A stretch of 64,000 bases of DNA from Branchiostoma belcheri (GCF_001625305.1 NW_017802379.1:9018041-9082040); one strand, 5' to 3'. Shown: positions 25,280-35,989, numbered from the stretch's first letter. Numbers and translations are program-made. The notes: generated by a model from the letters alone, not told the origin.

Positions 25280-25915
25280 ACTCCTCATGGCTAGCTATTG
25301 AATGGGTAGAAATGCACAAAACGACGTTGGCCGAAATAGACTGTTGACGTCACTTGTAAGACCGAACCTAGAATACGCTGCGACAGTATGGGATCCATAT
25401 ACAAAGAAAGACAAAGACAAATTGGAAAGGGTACAGAATCAAGCTGCAAGATTCTGTATGAACAACTATGTAAGAGGTGCTAGTGTCACGGAAATGAAAA
25501 GAAACCTACAGTGGACCTCACTGGAAGACAGAAAAAAGATGTCTAGACTATGCATGATGTACAAAATGACTAATAAACTGGTGGATGTACTAACTACTAA
25601 GTACTTAATACCAGCCCAGAAGAGAACAAGAAATAGCCACGCATTCAAGTACCAGAGTTATCAACCAAGGATTGAGGTGTTCAAGAATTCATTCTTTCCT
25701 AGAACTATCGCAGAGTGGAACTCACTGTCACCAAGTACAGTAGGGGCATTGTCAATAGATAGCTTTAAACAACGTCTTGAGCTAGAAGTTCAAGGGTTAG
25801 GTATAACAAGTCGATCGGTGTAATATAGCCAGCTGCCACCGCCCCGCGTGCCTGCGAAGCTGGTGTGTTACGCCGAAAGGCGGTTATACCGGCTATACAG
25901 ATACAGATACAGAGA
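25280..25915 (+). mobile_element. CR1/L2-like LINE, 5'-truncated, best copy
   Basis: Contains the reverse transcriptase C-terminal ORF (25302-25823), a short 3' UTR with CGAAGCTGGTGTGTTACGCC and GGCGGTTATACCGGCTATAC, and a terminal ACAGATACAGATACAG microsatellite. Terminal short tandem repeats rather than poly(A) are typical of the CR1/L2 clades. At least seven other 3' ends of this family lie in the window. Confidence 0.85.
25302..25823 (+). CDS. LINE reverse transcriptase C-terminal fragment
   Basis: This 173-codon open frame is the end of the ORF2-type polyprotein of a non-LTR retrotransposon. The segment LVRPNLEYAATVWDPY followed by LERVQNQAARF is the conserved thumb/C-terminal region of CR1/L2/Jockey-group reverse transcriptases. 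YQPRIEVFKNSFFPRTIAEW plus NSL near the end is the usual terminal motif of the group. Endonuclease, fingers and palm with the catalytic YxDD are missing, so it is 5'-truncated and dead on arrival. The first ATG is arbitrary; coding similarity probably begins upstream. It is followed directly by its 3' UTR and ACAGAT tail. Confidence 0.85.
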   Translation: MGRNAQNDVGRNRLLTSLVRPNLEYAATVWDPYTKKDKDKLERVQNQAARFCMNNYVRGASVTEMKRNLQWTSLEDRKKMSRLCMMYKMTNKLVDVLTTKYLIPAQKRTRNSHAFKYQSYQPRIEVFKNSFFPRTIAEWNSLSPSTVGALSIDSFKQRLELEVQGLGITSRSV

Positions 25916-26004
25916 CAAGGTTTGATACGCACACTATTAATAACAGTTGGAAAACGGTTGTTTGTTTCATATTGTAGAAAACGTTCTAGCTATATATTTA
26001 TTGG

Positions 26005-26205
26005 TGGCACCAAAAAGTAAAGGGACTCCTCGCGTAGCTTGTTTTTGGCTATTTGCAACTATTCAGGTACATGCGACATGATGTCAAAAATGTGCTACGA
26101 AATTACAGTAAATGTCAATATCAGACTTCCTCATGCAGTATTTTGTTTTTGTTTTTGCCGCCCTGAAAATGTATTGTATGCCTTTTACCGTTCCATGGCA
26201 TCTGG
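26005..26205. repeat. dispersed repeat, GGTACCAAAAAG family, diverged copy
   Basis: GGTGGCACCAAAAAGTAAAG, GGGACTCCT, TTTTTGGCTATTTGCAACT and the ending GCCCTGAAAATGTATTG match 62745-62920 and the reverse of 10320-10590. It abuts a LINE tail on its right, as does the 62745 copy. Confidence 0.5.
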
Positions 26206-26537
26206 AAGAGTCAAAAGCATTTAAGTATCTGATACATGTCCAGAAAAGAACAAGAAACAGTCATGCCTTCAAATATCAGAGTTATCAACCAAGAATTGAG
26301 GTGTTCAAAAACTCGTAATTTCCCTGAACTATCGTAGACTGGAACTCGTTGCCGCCAAGCACAGTTGGGGCATCATCACCAAAAATCTTTAAACAACTCC
26401 TGCAAAGATCGAGTGTAACAAGTCGTTCGGTGTGATAAAGCTAGCTGCCGCCGCGCCGAGTGTCTGCGAAGCTGATGTGTTACGCCAAAGGGCGGTTATA
26501 CCGGCTATACTGAAACAGATACAGATACAGATACAGA
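26206..26537 (+). mobile_element. CR1/L2-like LINE 3' end
   Basis: Same family as 25302-25915. The decayed coding tail contains CCAGAAAAGAACAAGAAAC and GTTATCAACCAAGAATTGAG, then the UTR words AGCTAGCTGCCGCCGCGCCG and GGCGGTTATACCGGCTATAC and an ACAGATACAGATACAGATAC terminus. Frameshifts and an early stop break it. Confidence 0.8.
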
Positions 26538-26539
26538 GG

Positions 26540-27800
26540 CGGGTGCCACCAAGTACCTGTTGGCTAATTGTCGGATCTAAAAGCTCTGTAGTGTATCTAA
26601 ACAGGTGCCAGGTTGTACCTGTGTGTACTACAGAGATCGCACAGCTATTGTTACCAAGGCGTAAAATTGGTGCTTTCCGCTGCACGGGAGAGATTTCTGA
26701 GACAAAGAGACGATAAGGAATAGTGCGTCTCCAGGTATTCTCTAGGGGCAAAAAAAACATCCCTTGTTCTTTAAAATATATCAGATGAGGCATTTTTAAA
26801 TGTTGTAACGTACTCCGAGACTGTGTTATCATTAAAAAAAGTACCGAAAGTTAAACTTCATTTTTGAAACTGAATGTTTTATTTCGAAAGAAATTTAACA
26901 TGGTCTCAAACATGGCAGCCAAAACGACGGAATTGCGTCAAGACGTTAAATTGAGACACATTTACAAATAGAACACGAAACATTTTAGGTATAGAGAGAT
27001 TTTTGAATGATTATAGATATTGGTATACATTGACAGGTGTATTGATAACGTGGCGCTCTTTTTACTTCGCTCCTCTCTTACTTGGTAAACTTTTCCCGAA
27101 CTTTTTTCCAAGCCCCTCTGACGCACCGGTGTGTGATGTTGTTTTTGGCTGTTTTTCTTGTGTTCCCTTCTCGGGTTTTCAGAAGTCCATCCCGGCACTA
27201 GTGTCCCGGCTAGCCGCCTCTCTGCGCCGCCCAGCCGTGCGTGTCCCCATCAGATAGTCGATCATCCTTGGATTATCCAAGAGACAGTTGTCGCGAGGGA
27301 CAAGACTCGCCAACACTGGGCGACGCTTCTTCAAGACTTTCCCAAACTTTGGCAGTAGGACGTTCTGATATAATCTTGTTCGCTTAGGGTTTAGATGGCC
27401 CGCCCGTACGGATCACCCCGGCCTCAGTGCCGGCGAGACGCCGACTCACGGCCCCCCCGAGCGTGTCCACCAGGAGCCTGGCTCGAGCTACCCGGCTTAA
27501 GACAGGCTGGGGACAGGTGAGACTACCTGGCGACTCCCTAATGCCGGACACGTCGTCAGTTTGCTTTGTGAAACGCGAGACTGTGGGAACAAATCCCCTG
27601 TATGTAGTGTGGTAGCGGTTAGGGACAACCACTTAGGAAACCCGGGGGTGTTGGCACACCACATGGAACAGCCGCAACAAGAGTTTTGGTGTTCCAAGGA
27701 CATCCCAATACATGTACTAGTATATTGTCCTCTTCAATGGGTGTTCTGACATGTATTGTTCTGGTTGAACAACAAAAACACATTGAAAACTACCAGAAAG
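26540..27800. other. intergenic, nothing recognised
   Basis: The overlapping ORFs around 27160-27750 arise in GC-richer DNA and show no recognisable domain. Confidence 0.3.
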
Positions 27801-27810
27801 ACGTAAAATA

Positions 27811-28003
27811 CAGCCTCTACCAGGCTTCAGAACCGGATGGACTTGACAAAAAATTGGCTAAATAGACAGATAACATGCCGGGGAGTTGGTCAGCTATACA
27901 GTTTGCCGCTCCCGAAGTGGACCTGAAACTCCCCTGGCATGTTATCTGTCTGTTGGCCAATTTCTACTCTTTCCAGCTGCTTCTGAAGCCTGTTTAGAGG
28001 CTA
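27811..28003. mobile_element. MITE family 1 with 9-bp TSD
   Basis: CAGCCTCTACCAGGCTTCAG at the left, AACTCCCCTGGCATGTTATC and TTGGCCAATTTCTACTC at the right, ending TTTAGAGGCTA. The flanks CGTAAAATA (27802-27810) and CATAAAATA (28004-28012) match 8 of 9. Confidence 0.88.
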
Positions 28004-28149
28004 CATAAAATACGCAATTGACAAGACATCAAAGCCTGGAGGCGGACAAACAACATAATGCTAGTTTCTTGCTAGTTTGCTGTTTATTCTCTGTCAACTT
28101 TTGTGAGAAAATTGCATAATTGCATCGCTCACTGCCAATGCAGATTTTC

Positions 28150-28455
28150 AGCCTCTACCGGGCTTACGAAGCGGCTGGAAAGAGAGAAATTGGCCAGATA
28201 GACAGATAACATAAGGGGAATCAGTCTGCTAATGGAGTTCAGTTTTTAATTGAAAAAAATCTTCATGTGATTGTAGTTTTATGAAATTGCAAAGTGTACT
28301 CGTTAATCTTAGCGAACCAACACCTCTAGCATATTATCTGTTTCGTCAGTTTGTCAAAACTGTACTCCTTTAGCAGACCAAGTGCCCTGGCATGTTATTT
28401 GTCTATTTGTTCTATTTCTACTATTTGCAGCAGCTTCTGAAGCCTGGTAGAGGCT
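28150..28455. mobile_element. MITE family 1 with long central spacer
   Basis: The left arm (CAGCCTCTACCGGGCTTACG, AATTGGCCAGATAGACAGAT) and right arm (CCCTGGCATGTTATTTGTCT, CTTCTGAAGCCTGGTAGAGG) enclose an extended spacer. The spacer word AAAAATCTTCATGTGATTGT recurs at 28816-28835, outside any arm. The flanking 9-mers do not match, so the two halves may come from different insertions. Confidence 0.75.
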
Positions 28456-28990
28456 AGTTTCCCAATTTCCCAACGCCCCCCTCCCCATAATGATTCTTTC
28501 TCCGTCCCTTATATATAAATCTAGAACATGTCACAGGAAAAGGTCGAATCTTTCATCTTTATCACAAAAAGATCTGTATCGTCTGCAAAGGCGCCACGGT
28601 TTACAATGTGTTTTTGGCGGGAAAGGAAATGTGTGCTGGCTGTCCCCTGGTCCAGTCCAACTCAACTTACATGGCGGGAACTTTGATGAACTAGTAGTAC
28701 ATTTTGTACTAGGAAGTAGCTATAGTGTGTGCCAAATCGTACACAAGAAAAGTACCGCTAGTGCATTATGTAACATTTTTCACCAAACATTGCACGACAT
28801 ATGTATTTTAATTTAAAAAAATCTTCATGTGATTGTAATTTACTTCCACTTTTTGCACATATCTTTGCAATATCATTTCACACTTCTGACATTTATGGTT
28901 GGCGCTCATACAGCCCATACGAGGCGCACGCAGTTTGTGGTGCCACCACAAAACACAGGAATGTAAAGAAACAACCGTGTTTGCGGCTTT

Positions 28991-29058
28991 AATAGTAGTA
29001 GTAGTCGTAGTAGTAGTAGCAATAGTAGTAGTAGTAATAGTAGTAGCAATAGTAGTAA

Positions 29059-29115
<57 letters not shown>

Positions 29116-29276
29116 AAGTGGTAGTAGCAGTAGTAGTAGAAGTGGTCGTAGCAGTAGCAGTAGTAGCAGTAGTGGTAGTAGCAGTAGCAGTAGTAGCAGT
29201 AGTGGTAGTAGCAGTAGTAGCAGTAGAAGTAGTAGTAGCAGTAGCAGCAGCAGTAGCAATAGTAGTAGTAGTACAT

Positions 29277-29347
<71 letters not shown>

Positions 29348-29348
29348 C
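28991..29348. repeat. (TAG)n trinucleotide repeat
   Basis: About 360 bp of TAG/GTA units with CAG, AAG and CGT variants. The poly-valine, poly-leucine and poly-tyrosine ORFs over it are repeat artefacts. Confidence 0.97.
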
Positions 29349-29930
29349 GTTGTAGACGGGTTTATGTCCTCATTTAGAATAATGGTCCGGCTCTGTGTTA
29401 TTCACATGTTTCTTGTTGGAGGCGGAATACAAAGAGTGAAAAACGTTAAACGCGAACAACCAGAAAGGCATATGAAAACCCTCACACCTCAAACGCTGCG
29501 CCGTGCCCCCTACATCTGCTTGGAGCCAGGTTATCCCGAGTTTCTGTACTGAGTTGACCCGGTGATAGACGGATGTCCCAGCCCCGGCCGTATGTCAGGG
29601 ATCGTTCCCACCACGCCACCGGGCAGGCGGCGCCGTGCTACCCCGCGGTTCATAATTCAATTCCACGGTCACCGGGACAAGCACGTGTCCGCGGAGTAAG
29701 TAAGAAGTGACCGCGGGTCCGCGGAGTAGATAGAGGTAACGCCAGGCGGTGGTGACCACATACTGCTACTAGATGACAAGTTATGAAAGAGCTACCGATA
29801 GAGCTACCTCATACGAGTTAGTGTTTCTGTAGGCATCCGTTCTATCCTCTGAAATGCACGGCATTCTCATTTAGCGTGCCAGGCGTAGTCAGCAAGTACA
29901 GGATGAATATCTCTGTACAGGTCACCACTG

Positions 29931-30114
29931 ATCTACCAGGCTTCAAAGATGGTTGGAAATAGTAGAAATGGACCAAATAGACAGGGGAGTTAGCCCGCTA
30001 AAGGCAAACTACTTCTGTAGCGAACCAACTCCCCTGGTATGCTATCAGTCTATATATTGGTCAATTTCTAGATCTATTCTTTCCGCGCCCACCTCTGAAG
30101 CCTGGCAGAGGCTA
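29931..30114. mobile_element. MITE family 1, diverged
   Basis: ATCTACCAGGCTTCAAAGAT, GACCAAATAGACAGGGGAGT and CCCGCTAAAGG on the left; AACTCCCCTGGTATGCTATC and CTCTGAAGCCTGGCAGAGGC on the right. The left terminus has lost its first bases and no TSD is readable. Confidence 0.75.
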
Positions 30115-30389
30115 ATGACAATGCGGTAACTTGTAAAAACGTCTATCTATCAACCGTTTGAGGACGCAAACTTTCTGCCAGTACAATTTAATACTGTTGT
30201 CCGTCCTTCAACTTGACGTTGAACCAGCAAACTTGGCTCGGTCCCCCGAGGCACCCGGACTTCCTACACTTCATCACACTGATCCGTACAAATCCCGGCA
30301 AGCCTAGCCTCCTGTGCAGGCTTCACTCGGCGGGGCTACGTTTGTTTCCACGAGCGGCTAGAGCGGCGGTTTCTTTTCGGGGGAGGGCC

Positions 30390-30582
30390 TAGCCTCTACC
30401 AGGCCTAGGCTTCGGGAAAGAGTAGAAATTTGTCAAATAGAGAGATAACATGCCAGGGGAGTTGGTCCGTTTAGGGACCGACAAAGTAGTCTTTCGCGGA
30501 CCAACCCTCCTGAAATGTAATATCTGTCTACTTGGCTAATTTCTACTTTTTACAACCGCTTCCCGAAGCCTGGTAGAGGCTA
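30390..30582. mobile_element. MITE family 1 with 9-bp TSD, nested
   Basis: TAGCCTCTACCAGGCCTAGG to AGCCTGGTAGAGGCTA. The flanks GGGAGGGCC (30381-30389) and GGGATGGCC (30583-30591) match 8 of 9. It is inserted inside the composite element at 30305-30890. Confidence 0.88.
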
Positions 30583-30638
30583 GGGATGGCCCTACAGAGA
30601 GAGCTGTATTGTTGGAGAGGCGTAACTCCCTCCTTTCT

Positions 30639-30796
30639 TAGCCTCTTGTGCAGGCTCTGGGGTGGGTAAGAATTTTGATACAGCGTTTTGAAGAGTTTTT
30701 AACGCGTTATTTTGATAGCTGGCCATCCTACAACCAGCCGCCGAGAGAAGGTTCCATTTCGAATTCCCACCCGCCCGGAGCCTGCACAGGAGGCTA
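30639..30796. mobile_element. short MITE, TAGCCTCTTGTGCAGG end, with 9-bp TSD
   Basis: TAGCCTCTTGTGCAGGCTCT at the left, GGAGCCTGCACAGGAGGCTA at the right. The flanks CTCCTTTCT (30630-30638) and CTCCTTTGG (30797-30805) match 7 of 9. Confidence 0.75.
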
Positions 30797-31232
30797 CTCC
30801 TTTGGGCGCATTAGAGGACTTTAGTCCATGCAAAAAAAAGAAAAAGAAACACCACCGCTCCAAGAAGTCTGCGAAGGAGGCTAGCCCGCCGCTAGTCCAA
30901 CGGTCCCTACCACACAACCTACCACATCCCCGGGTCTAATTGACCAATTAGAGGCGGGCAAACCTCCGCTGGGGGGATGTTGTCTTTCAGGAACTTCTAT
31001 CAGATCACCATACCCTATAGGCGCTGCTGGAATTGAATATTGTACGTAGTACATTTTTGTGTGCATGCAGAAGAATAAACGTGGAGCTACAAACGTCAGG
31101 ATTCGATTTGAATTATAGCTCAATTTTCTGCTCACAGAAAACTGCAGGACTTGAGATTAAGTTGTGATTACGTGTGCCTTCAGCATATCGTGAAGATGGC
31201 AGGACAACCTAAAAAGAGTCGGGGGGTTGTAC

Positions 31233-31259
31233 TACCATGGAGGTAGTACCTCCATGGTA
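31233..31259. repeat. perfect 13-bp palindrome
   Basis: TACCATGGAGGTA, one G, then TACCTCCATGGTA. The arms are perfectly complementary and would form a tight hairpin. Function unknown. Confidence 0.9.
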
Positions 31260-31343
31260 CTACGTAGTTTTCTGACAGGAGAACTGCGTTCGCTTTTACG
31301 TTTTAGGATAACCCATCTGACAGCTTGTTCACCCTATAGTACA

Positions 31344-31630
31344 GTATCTGTATCGGTATAGCCGGTATAACCGCCCTTCGGCGTTCGCAGGTACGCGGCG
31401 CGGCGGCAGCTAGCTATATCACACCGAACGACTTGTTATACTTAATCTTTGCACATTTGATTGCAGGAGTTGTTTAAAGCTTTCTAGTGATGATGCCCCA
31501 ACTGTGCTTGGTGGCAACGAGTTCCCGTCAGTCTACGATAGTTCTGGGGAAACACGAGTTTTTGAACACCTCAATTCTTGGTTGATAACTCTGATATTTG
31601 AAGGCATGACTGTTTCTTGTTCTTTTCTGG
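31344..31630 (-). mobile_element. CR1/L2-like LINE 3' end
   Basis: On the minus strand: decayed coding tail (CCAAGAATTGAGGTGTTCAA), UTR with AGCTAGCTGCCGCCGCGCCG and a terminus read on the plus strand as GTATCTGTATCGGTATAGCC. Same family as 25302-25915. Confidence 0.8.
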
Positions 31631-31973
31631 GATAGTAGTACCATCACCAAGAAGGTTGCAATTTTTGGCAGCGGTGTGTGTATTTATGGAGTTTAGTACA
31701 ATAACTCAAGAAGCTATAGTTGGATTGTCATCAAACGTGGTTAATCCTGTTCTGTCAACAGTGCGATTCTCTCCATTATTGACAGGATGGTCCTGCCAAT
31801 AGTGCAAAGGTTTCTGTTATTAACAGGAAAAATCCTATGAATATTCTGTTATCGACAGGATGATCATTCAAGATTTAAACCAGCCAAATTCTAAGAACCT
31901 TGTTGTTCTGATATCGCATATATATATGTTTTATTTATTTCATTACGAAACTTGCTCCAATGTGGTGAGTTAC

Positions 31974-32149
31974 TAGTTTCCACCAGATTCCTTTTGCAGG
32001 CTGAATAAATCGTAGAAATCGGCCTAGAAAAGGCATATAATTGGCCAGAGGTGTTTCCCGGCCATCGACCACCTCTGGCCAATTATATGCCCTTTTTAGG
32101 CCGATTTCTACGATTTATCCAGCCTGCAAAAGGAGTCTGGTGGAGACTA
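31974..32149. mobile_element. MITE family 7, near-perfect palindrome, 9-bp TSD
   Basis: TAGTTTCCACCAGA at the left and TCTGGTGGAGACTA at the right bound two arms sharing AATCGTAGAAATCGGCCTA, GGCATATAATTGGCCAGAGG in inverse orientation. The flanks GTGAGTTAC (31965-31973) and GTGAGTTCC (32150-32158) match 8 of 9. Confidence 0.9.
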
Positions 32150-32159
32150 GTGAGTTCCA

Positions 32160-32760
32160 AAGTCACCCTAACTTTCAACACGGTTCCCTTGACGTGAAAC
32201 ATGCCGCAAATCGTGCACCCCTGTCGTAAAATCGCACACACGCGTGTTCCGTGTTTGCGGCTGCGCAGCGCTCACCTGTCAGCCCGCATTAGCGGTAAGT
32301 ATCCGGGAGGAACTCCAGGCGTCAGCCGGGGCGTCAGGACTTCTCCTTCGGCGGCAAGGGCGTGGGACGGCCCCGGCCACTGACCCTGATGTTTGCGTGT
32401 GTTGAGGAAACATGCCACCGGCTCCCTGGTGCTGTCAGGAGCACAGCGCTGGTTTTTCTCCGCCGCCCCGCCATCTGACACCTGTAAAAAGACCCCATCC
32501 GTTTAGAGGACCTCTGATATACCGATAATCGACCGGAAGATGTGACAAAAATAATAAATTACATCAATAATACATAGAGTGCAAAATCTGTAAAAAAAAA
32601 TATCTATATATGGACTGCAAAATTATTGAATAAAAAACAGAGAAAGTGTCAACAATTTTAACGCGAAACAATCACACATATATTTTTATTGTTATTCCAT
32701 GCGAATGTCCAATGGAGTGGAAACCTTATGTCTTTTGTATGACATAAGGCTTCATCACGA
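32160..32760. other. intergenic, nothing recognised
   Basis: A CpG-bearing patch at 32200-32400 and AT-rich DNA after it. No gene supported. Confidence 0.3.
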
Positions 32761-32764
32761 TAAA

Positions 32765-32960
32765 AGAATAATCTCCAAGCAGAACTTTTGGTGGCTACAA
32801 GACATTATCAAATTGGTAAGACGGTATTGTGGGACAGTCATCCAATACGCTTGGCTGGCGAAAAAAAAGATATTACTGTACCAGTACAGAAAAGACAGAA
32901 AGACCCATAAAAAATGCCTAAAAGCACGTCAAAGTAACCCCAAGTCTAAACATCTTTTTT
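32765..32960. repeat. dispersed repeat, CTTTTGGTGGCTACAAGACA family
   Basis: AATAATCTCCAAGCAGAAC, CTTTTGGTGGCTACAAGACA, TATCAAATTGG, GGCTGGCGAAAAAAAAGATA and AAATGCCTAAAAGCACGTCA recur at 63722-63870 and, reversed, at 35040-35236 and 59985-60160. Non-coding; probably an arm of another fold-back element. Confidence 0.6.
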
Positions 32961-33390
32961 GGTATGTAGATAAAGGAGGGAAAAGTAGAACGTAGTGAAA
33001 TAAAAAAAAGACATAGGAAGAAAGAAAGGAGAAAGAACCAAACGCAGCACACTGGAAGCGTGACTCCAACAGTTACAAGCAAACAGACATTAATCAAAAC
33101 ACGTTCTAGTAGTAACGAATTCGAAGGCGCCACAGTATCAATGATCTGTTTCTCATCATTAAAAAAATGATTTGCCAGTTTTGATGTTGTCATTTTACGG
33201 TAACTTATTAGGCTTATATAACATTAACAGCGAGAGAAACATCCTCTTCTATTGTATACCAAGATAAGTTCCATAGTAGATAATTAGATAGCAAAGAAAA
33301 ATCCACATTTCTTATGCAACTCAATAAATCATGTATCATAAGCTATATCTGTTCTTACATATGATACTTAAGAAGCGTTAAGTGTAACTT

Positions 33391-33538
33391 GTACATATTA
33401 GTAGTATCATCATCATTAGTAGTATACTATAGATCAAGGAGCTTAAAAGTATGATATCAGACATGTATATATTAGTAGTATCATCATCTTTAGTAGTATA
33501 CTATAGATCAAATAGCTTAAAAGTAAGATATCAAACAT
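33391..33538. repeat. tandem duplication of a 74-bp unit
   Basis: Two adjacent units, 33391-33464 and 33465-33538, share ATTAGTAGTATCATCATC, TTAGTAGTATACTATAGATC and AGCTTAAAAGTA. Confidence 0.85.
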
Positions 33539-34024
33539 GCAGCACTGTTACTGTACTTTATTACCATGGCCTGTACTTAGCTTGTAGGAGCACAGATGTA
33601 CAATTAAAGTCTTTCATTTATTCATTTCATGGATGGAGACGGGAACCGCTGAATGATTTTAATTTGCCTATCTGTGTGTAACACGAAAAAAGAAGGTCAC
33701 AGCAAACCGCTAAAATGTTGTTGGGTCTACGTGTAATTGTGGCCGGAGTAATGAGGGGCGCGTCCAATCTACCCCGGGGTTTACGAGTCGGTGTTTATGT
33801 ACAGGGTAACTACCTCACACTTCCGGTGAGAATGAAGGCCGTAGGCTGGAAGTCCAGGCTTTGGCGTGGGCCACCGCTAGACGGTTGTAAAAGAAGTACT
33901 CAGATACCCGAGGAGACTGAGAAAAAAACGATATTTGAGGACTGTTGAAATAGATAGGACTAGCTCCTAAGAAAACGGGGCAGCTAGAAACCCTTGCGAA
34001 TGTTTCGTCCCAACATTTGGATTG

Positions 34025-34160
34025 TAAGAAATAGAGGCGAGCAGTAGAAACAGATAAAAACCCGCTGGTCCCGGGCCGGGGTTCGAACCCACGGCCCCCG
34101 GGCGCCAGCTTACAATCCGACGCTCCTACAGAATCAGCTAAAATGTCTAGACCCACGTGG
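34025..34160 (-). mobile_element. tRNA-related SINE or tRNA pseudogene
   Basis: The minus strand reads TTTAGCTGATTCTGTAGGAG, then CGTCGGATTGTAAG and a box B, GGGTTCGAACCCC. The D-, anticodon- and T-arm order is tRNA-like, with GTA in the anticodon position (Tyr-like). However, the acceptor arms do not pair and the loop is irregular, so it is not a functional tRNA. It continues 3' into a non-tRNA body. Confidence 0.6.
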
Positions 34161-34169
34161 CTCTAGTCT

Positions 34170-35030
34170 TGAAGTTTCCGCCTTGACAATGAAGGTAACT
34201 GAACTAGAGACAGCTCGTCTTAGCCTAAACGTCAGCCTTCTTAGGATGACAACCTCTCCCACACTCGCGCAGTATGCAGACACCCTTTGAACCGGCTGAC
34301 ACCCAGGCTAGCAGAGAGCACACGTTCCGTGAGAAGACACTATTTGCGGGAGACACAGCTAGCCATAACCTCCGCCATCAAATAAAACTGACAGTTCTGG
34401 GAAGCGGCGTCTTCTGTGATGACACAATAGCTTCCATGTCGTCAACGCCAACATTTTACGACTGCCGTTGACGCTGCACAGTCCGTTGCTATGACTACCC
34501 ACAACCCGTTGCCATGACAACTATAAACAATTGACACAAGAGGATAGAGGTCGTAGGAAGAAGACATCATACGTTCACATGTGAGAGACAAATGAGAACA
34601 TATTTATGACGAGGTGTGCCACACCATGGAGTCTATTGTCCGTTTTGCCTTTGCGTTATAACCTATATATAGTACATCAGTAAGATGTTCAACGTTTGCT
34701 ATAGAAAGGAGTTTGTTTGTATGTTTGTTTAATAAGGTTTAAAACCTTCTTGATTTGTTCAAGATCAATGTCCTTGGTTTGGTTTGTTTTGTTTTCTTTG
34801 AGTCATTCTTTATTCATGAGAACCAAATCGGCCTGCAGGTCGCTTTTCATTGAGATCACGTTGGAAGAAACTCCTTGGTAAGGGTCAGACATAATATATC
34901 AAAAAGACCAAGTTTACATATTTTCACACAAACATGGTACAAAAAACATACATGTCCCTTGTTGCATCGTTGAAACCGCACACAAAAATCTCAGTTATGT
35001 CATAAGACTGTGAGATTGCATTCTACTCTT
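34170..35030. other. intergenic, nothing recognised
   Basis: No supported feature. Confidence 0.3.
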
Positions 35031-35039
35031 CAAACAGAG

Positions 35040-35236
35040 GTTTAGGCGTTGACTATTTTTAAATGTATTTTAGACTTTTTTATCGGGCTTTCTTTTTGTG
35101 CTGTTATCTTTTTTTTGCGCTGGTCAAACTTGGGGTGGCGCATTGGACACCGCCTTACCTATTTGATACTGTCTTGTCAATTTAATACTGTCTTACAGCG
35201 ACCAAAAGAGATCTGCTGGGAGATTAGTTTTGGTCA
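35040..35236. repeat. dispersed repeat, ATCGGGCTTTCTTTTTGTGC family, reversed
   Basis: The reverse complement of the repeat at 32765 and 63722: TTTATCGGGCTTTCTTTTTG, TGATACTGTCTTG and GACCAAAAGAGATCTGCTGG. Confidence 0.55.
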
Positions 35237-35376
35237 GTGAAAGAAGCTCACCTGTGAAAATTTATAACCTCTTCCTGTGCAAAGTGACGCGCTTGTGTTT
35301 AACACAAAGGAGGGCACAATAAAGTTTTCCCCGCCATGTTTTGTCAACACACTGAAGGCACTTCCGCACGCCATCC

Positions 35377-35786
35377 GCACAATTACCGAGGTTGTCGCCG
35401 TCCAACAACTGGTCAATTTCATAAATATTGCCGATGGTAAAACGGGGATGGTAAAAAGGGTGTCTCGAATGCCTCACGAGGTTGTGTTGTAGTCTAGAAA
35501 TTTACCAAACGAGATTTGTAATTTGCGACAGGAGTTAAGATTTACTCGCAAATGCTGACTGGCATTTTTGACAAAACGTTGAACTTTAGGCACAATTACT
35601 GAGGTTGTCGCCGTCCAACAACTGGTCAATTTCATAAATATTGCCGATGGTAAAAGGGGATGGTAAAAGGGTGTCTCGAGGTTGCGTTGTAGTCTAGAAA
35701 TTGACCAAACGAGATTTGTAATTTGCGACAGGAGTTAAGATTTACTCGCAAATGCTGACTAGCATTTTGGACAAAATGTTTAGGCC
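35377..35786. repeat. tandem duplication, about 200-bp unit
   Basis: Two adjacent copies (from 35377 and from 35590) share GAGGTTGTCGCCGTCCAACA, TTTCATAAATATTGCCGATG and GCGACAGGAGTTAAGATTTA with few differences. The second copy has lost about 15 bp, shown by CTCGAGGTTG against CTCGAATGCCTCACGAGG. Confidence 0.9.
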
Positions 35787-35790
35787 CGTT

Positions 35791-35985
35791 TGAAGCCTCT
35801 AACACTTTAGTAACAGGCTTCAGAGGCGGTTGCAAACAGTAGAAATTGGCAGTAATTGCAAATAGACAGATAACATGACAGGGGAGTAGGTCCGCTAAAG
35901 GAGTACAGTTTGTCACTCCTGAAGCTTCTGCGTCTTTGGCCAATTTCTACTCTTTGTAACCCCTTCTGGAGCCTGGTAAAGGCTA
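35791..35985. mobile_element. MITE family 1, left end rearranged
   Basis: AGGCTTCAGAGGCGG, AATAGACAGATAACATGACA and GGTCCGCTAAAGGAGTACAG on the left; GGCCAATTTCTACTC and GGAGCCTGGTAAAGGCTA on the right. The left terminus has a small insertion and no TSD is readable. Confidence 0.7.
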
Positions 35986-35989
35986 CTAT

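Larger units (their letters stand above)
30305..30890. mobile_element. composite TAGCCTCCTGTGCAGG element with two nested MITEs
   Basis: The left end TAGCCTCCTGTGCAGGCTTC and right end CCAAGAAGTCTGCGAAGGAG plus GCTA form outer inverted repeats like those at 214-484. Two further MITEs, each with its own 9-bp duplication, are inserted inside (30390-30582 and 30639-30796). No outer TSD is readable. Confidence 0.6.

Noticed and set aside
28899-29552. 217-codon valine-rich ORF and opposing leucine/tyrosine ORFs
   Set aside because: They are translations of the TAG microsatellite at 28991-29348.
33815-34156. 113-codon minus-strand ORF
   Set aside because: It translates through the tRNA-like SINE and shows no protein family signature.
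34025-34160. Functional tRNA-Tyr gene
   Set aside because: T- and anticodon arms look tRNA-like, but the acceptor stem does not pair and the anticodon loop is irregular; a SINE or pseudogene is more likely.
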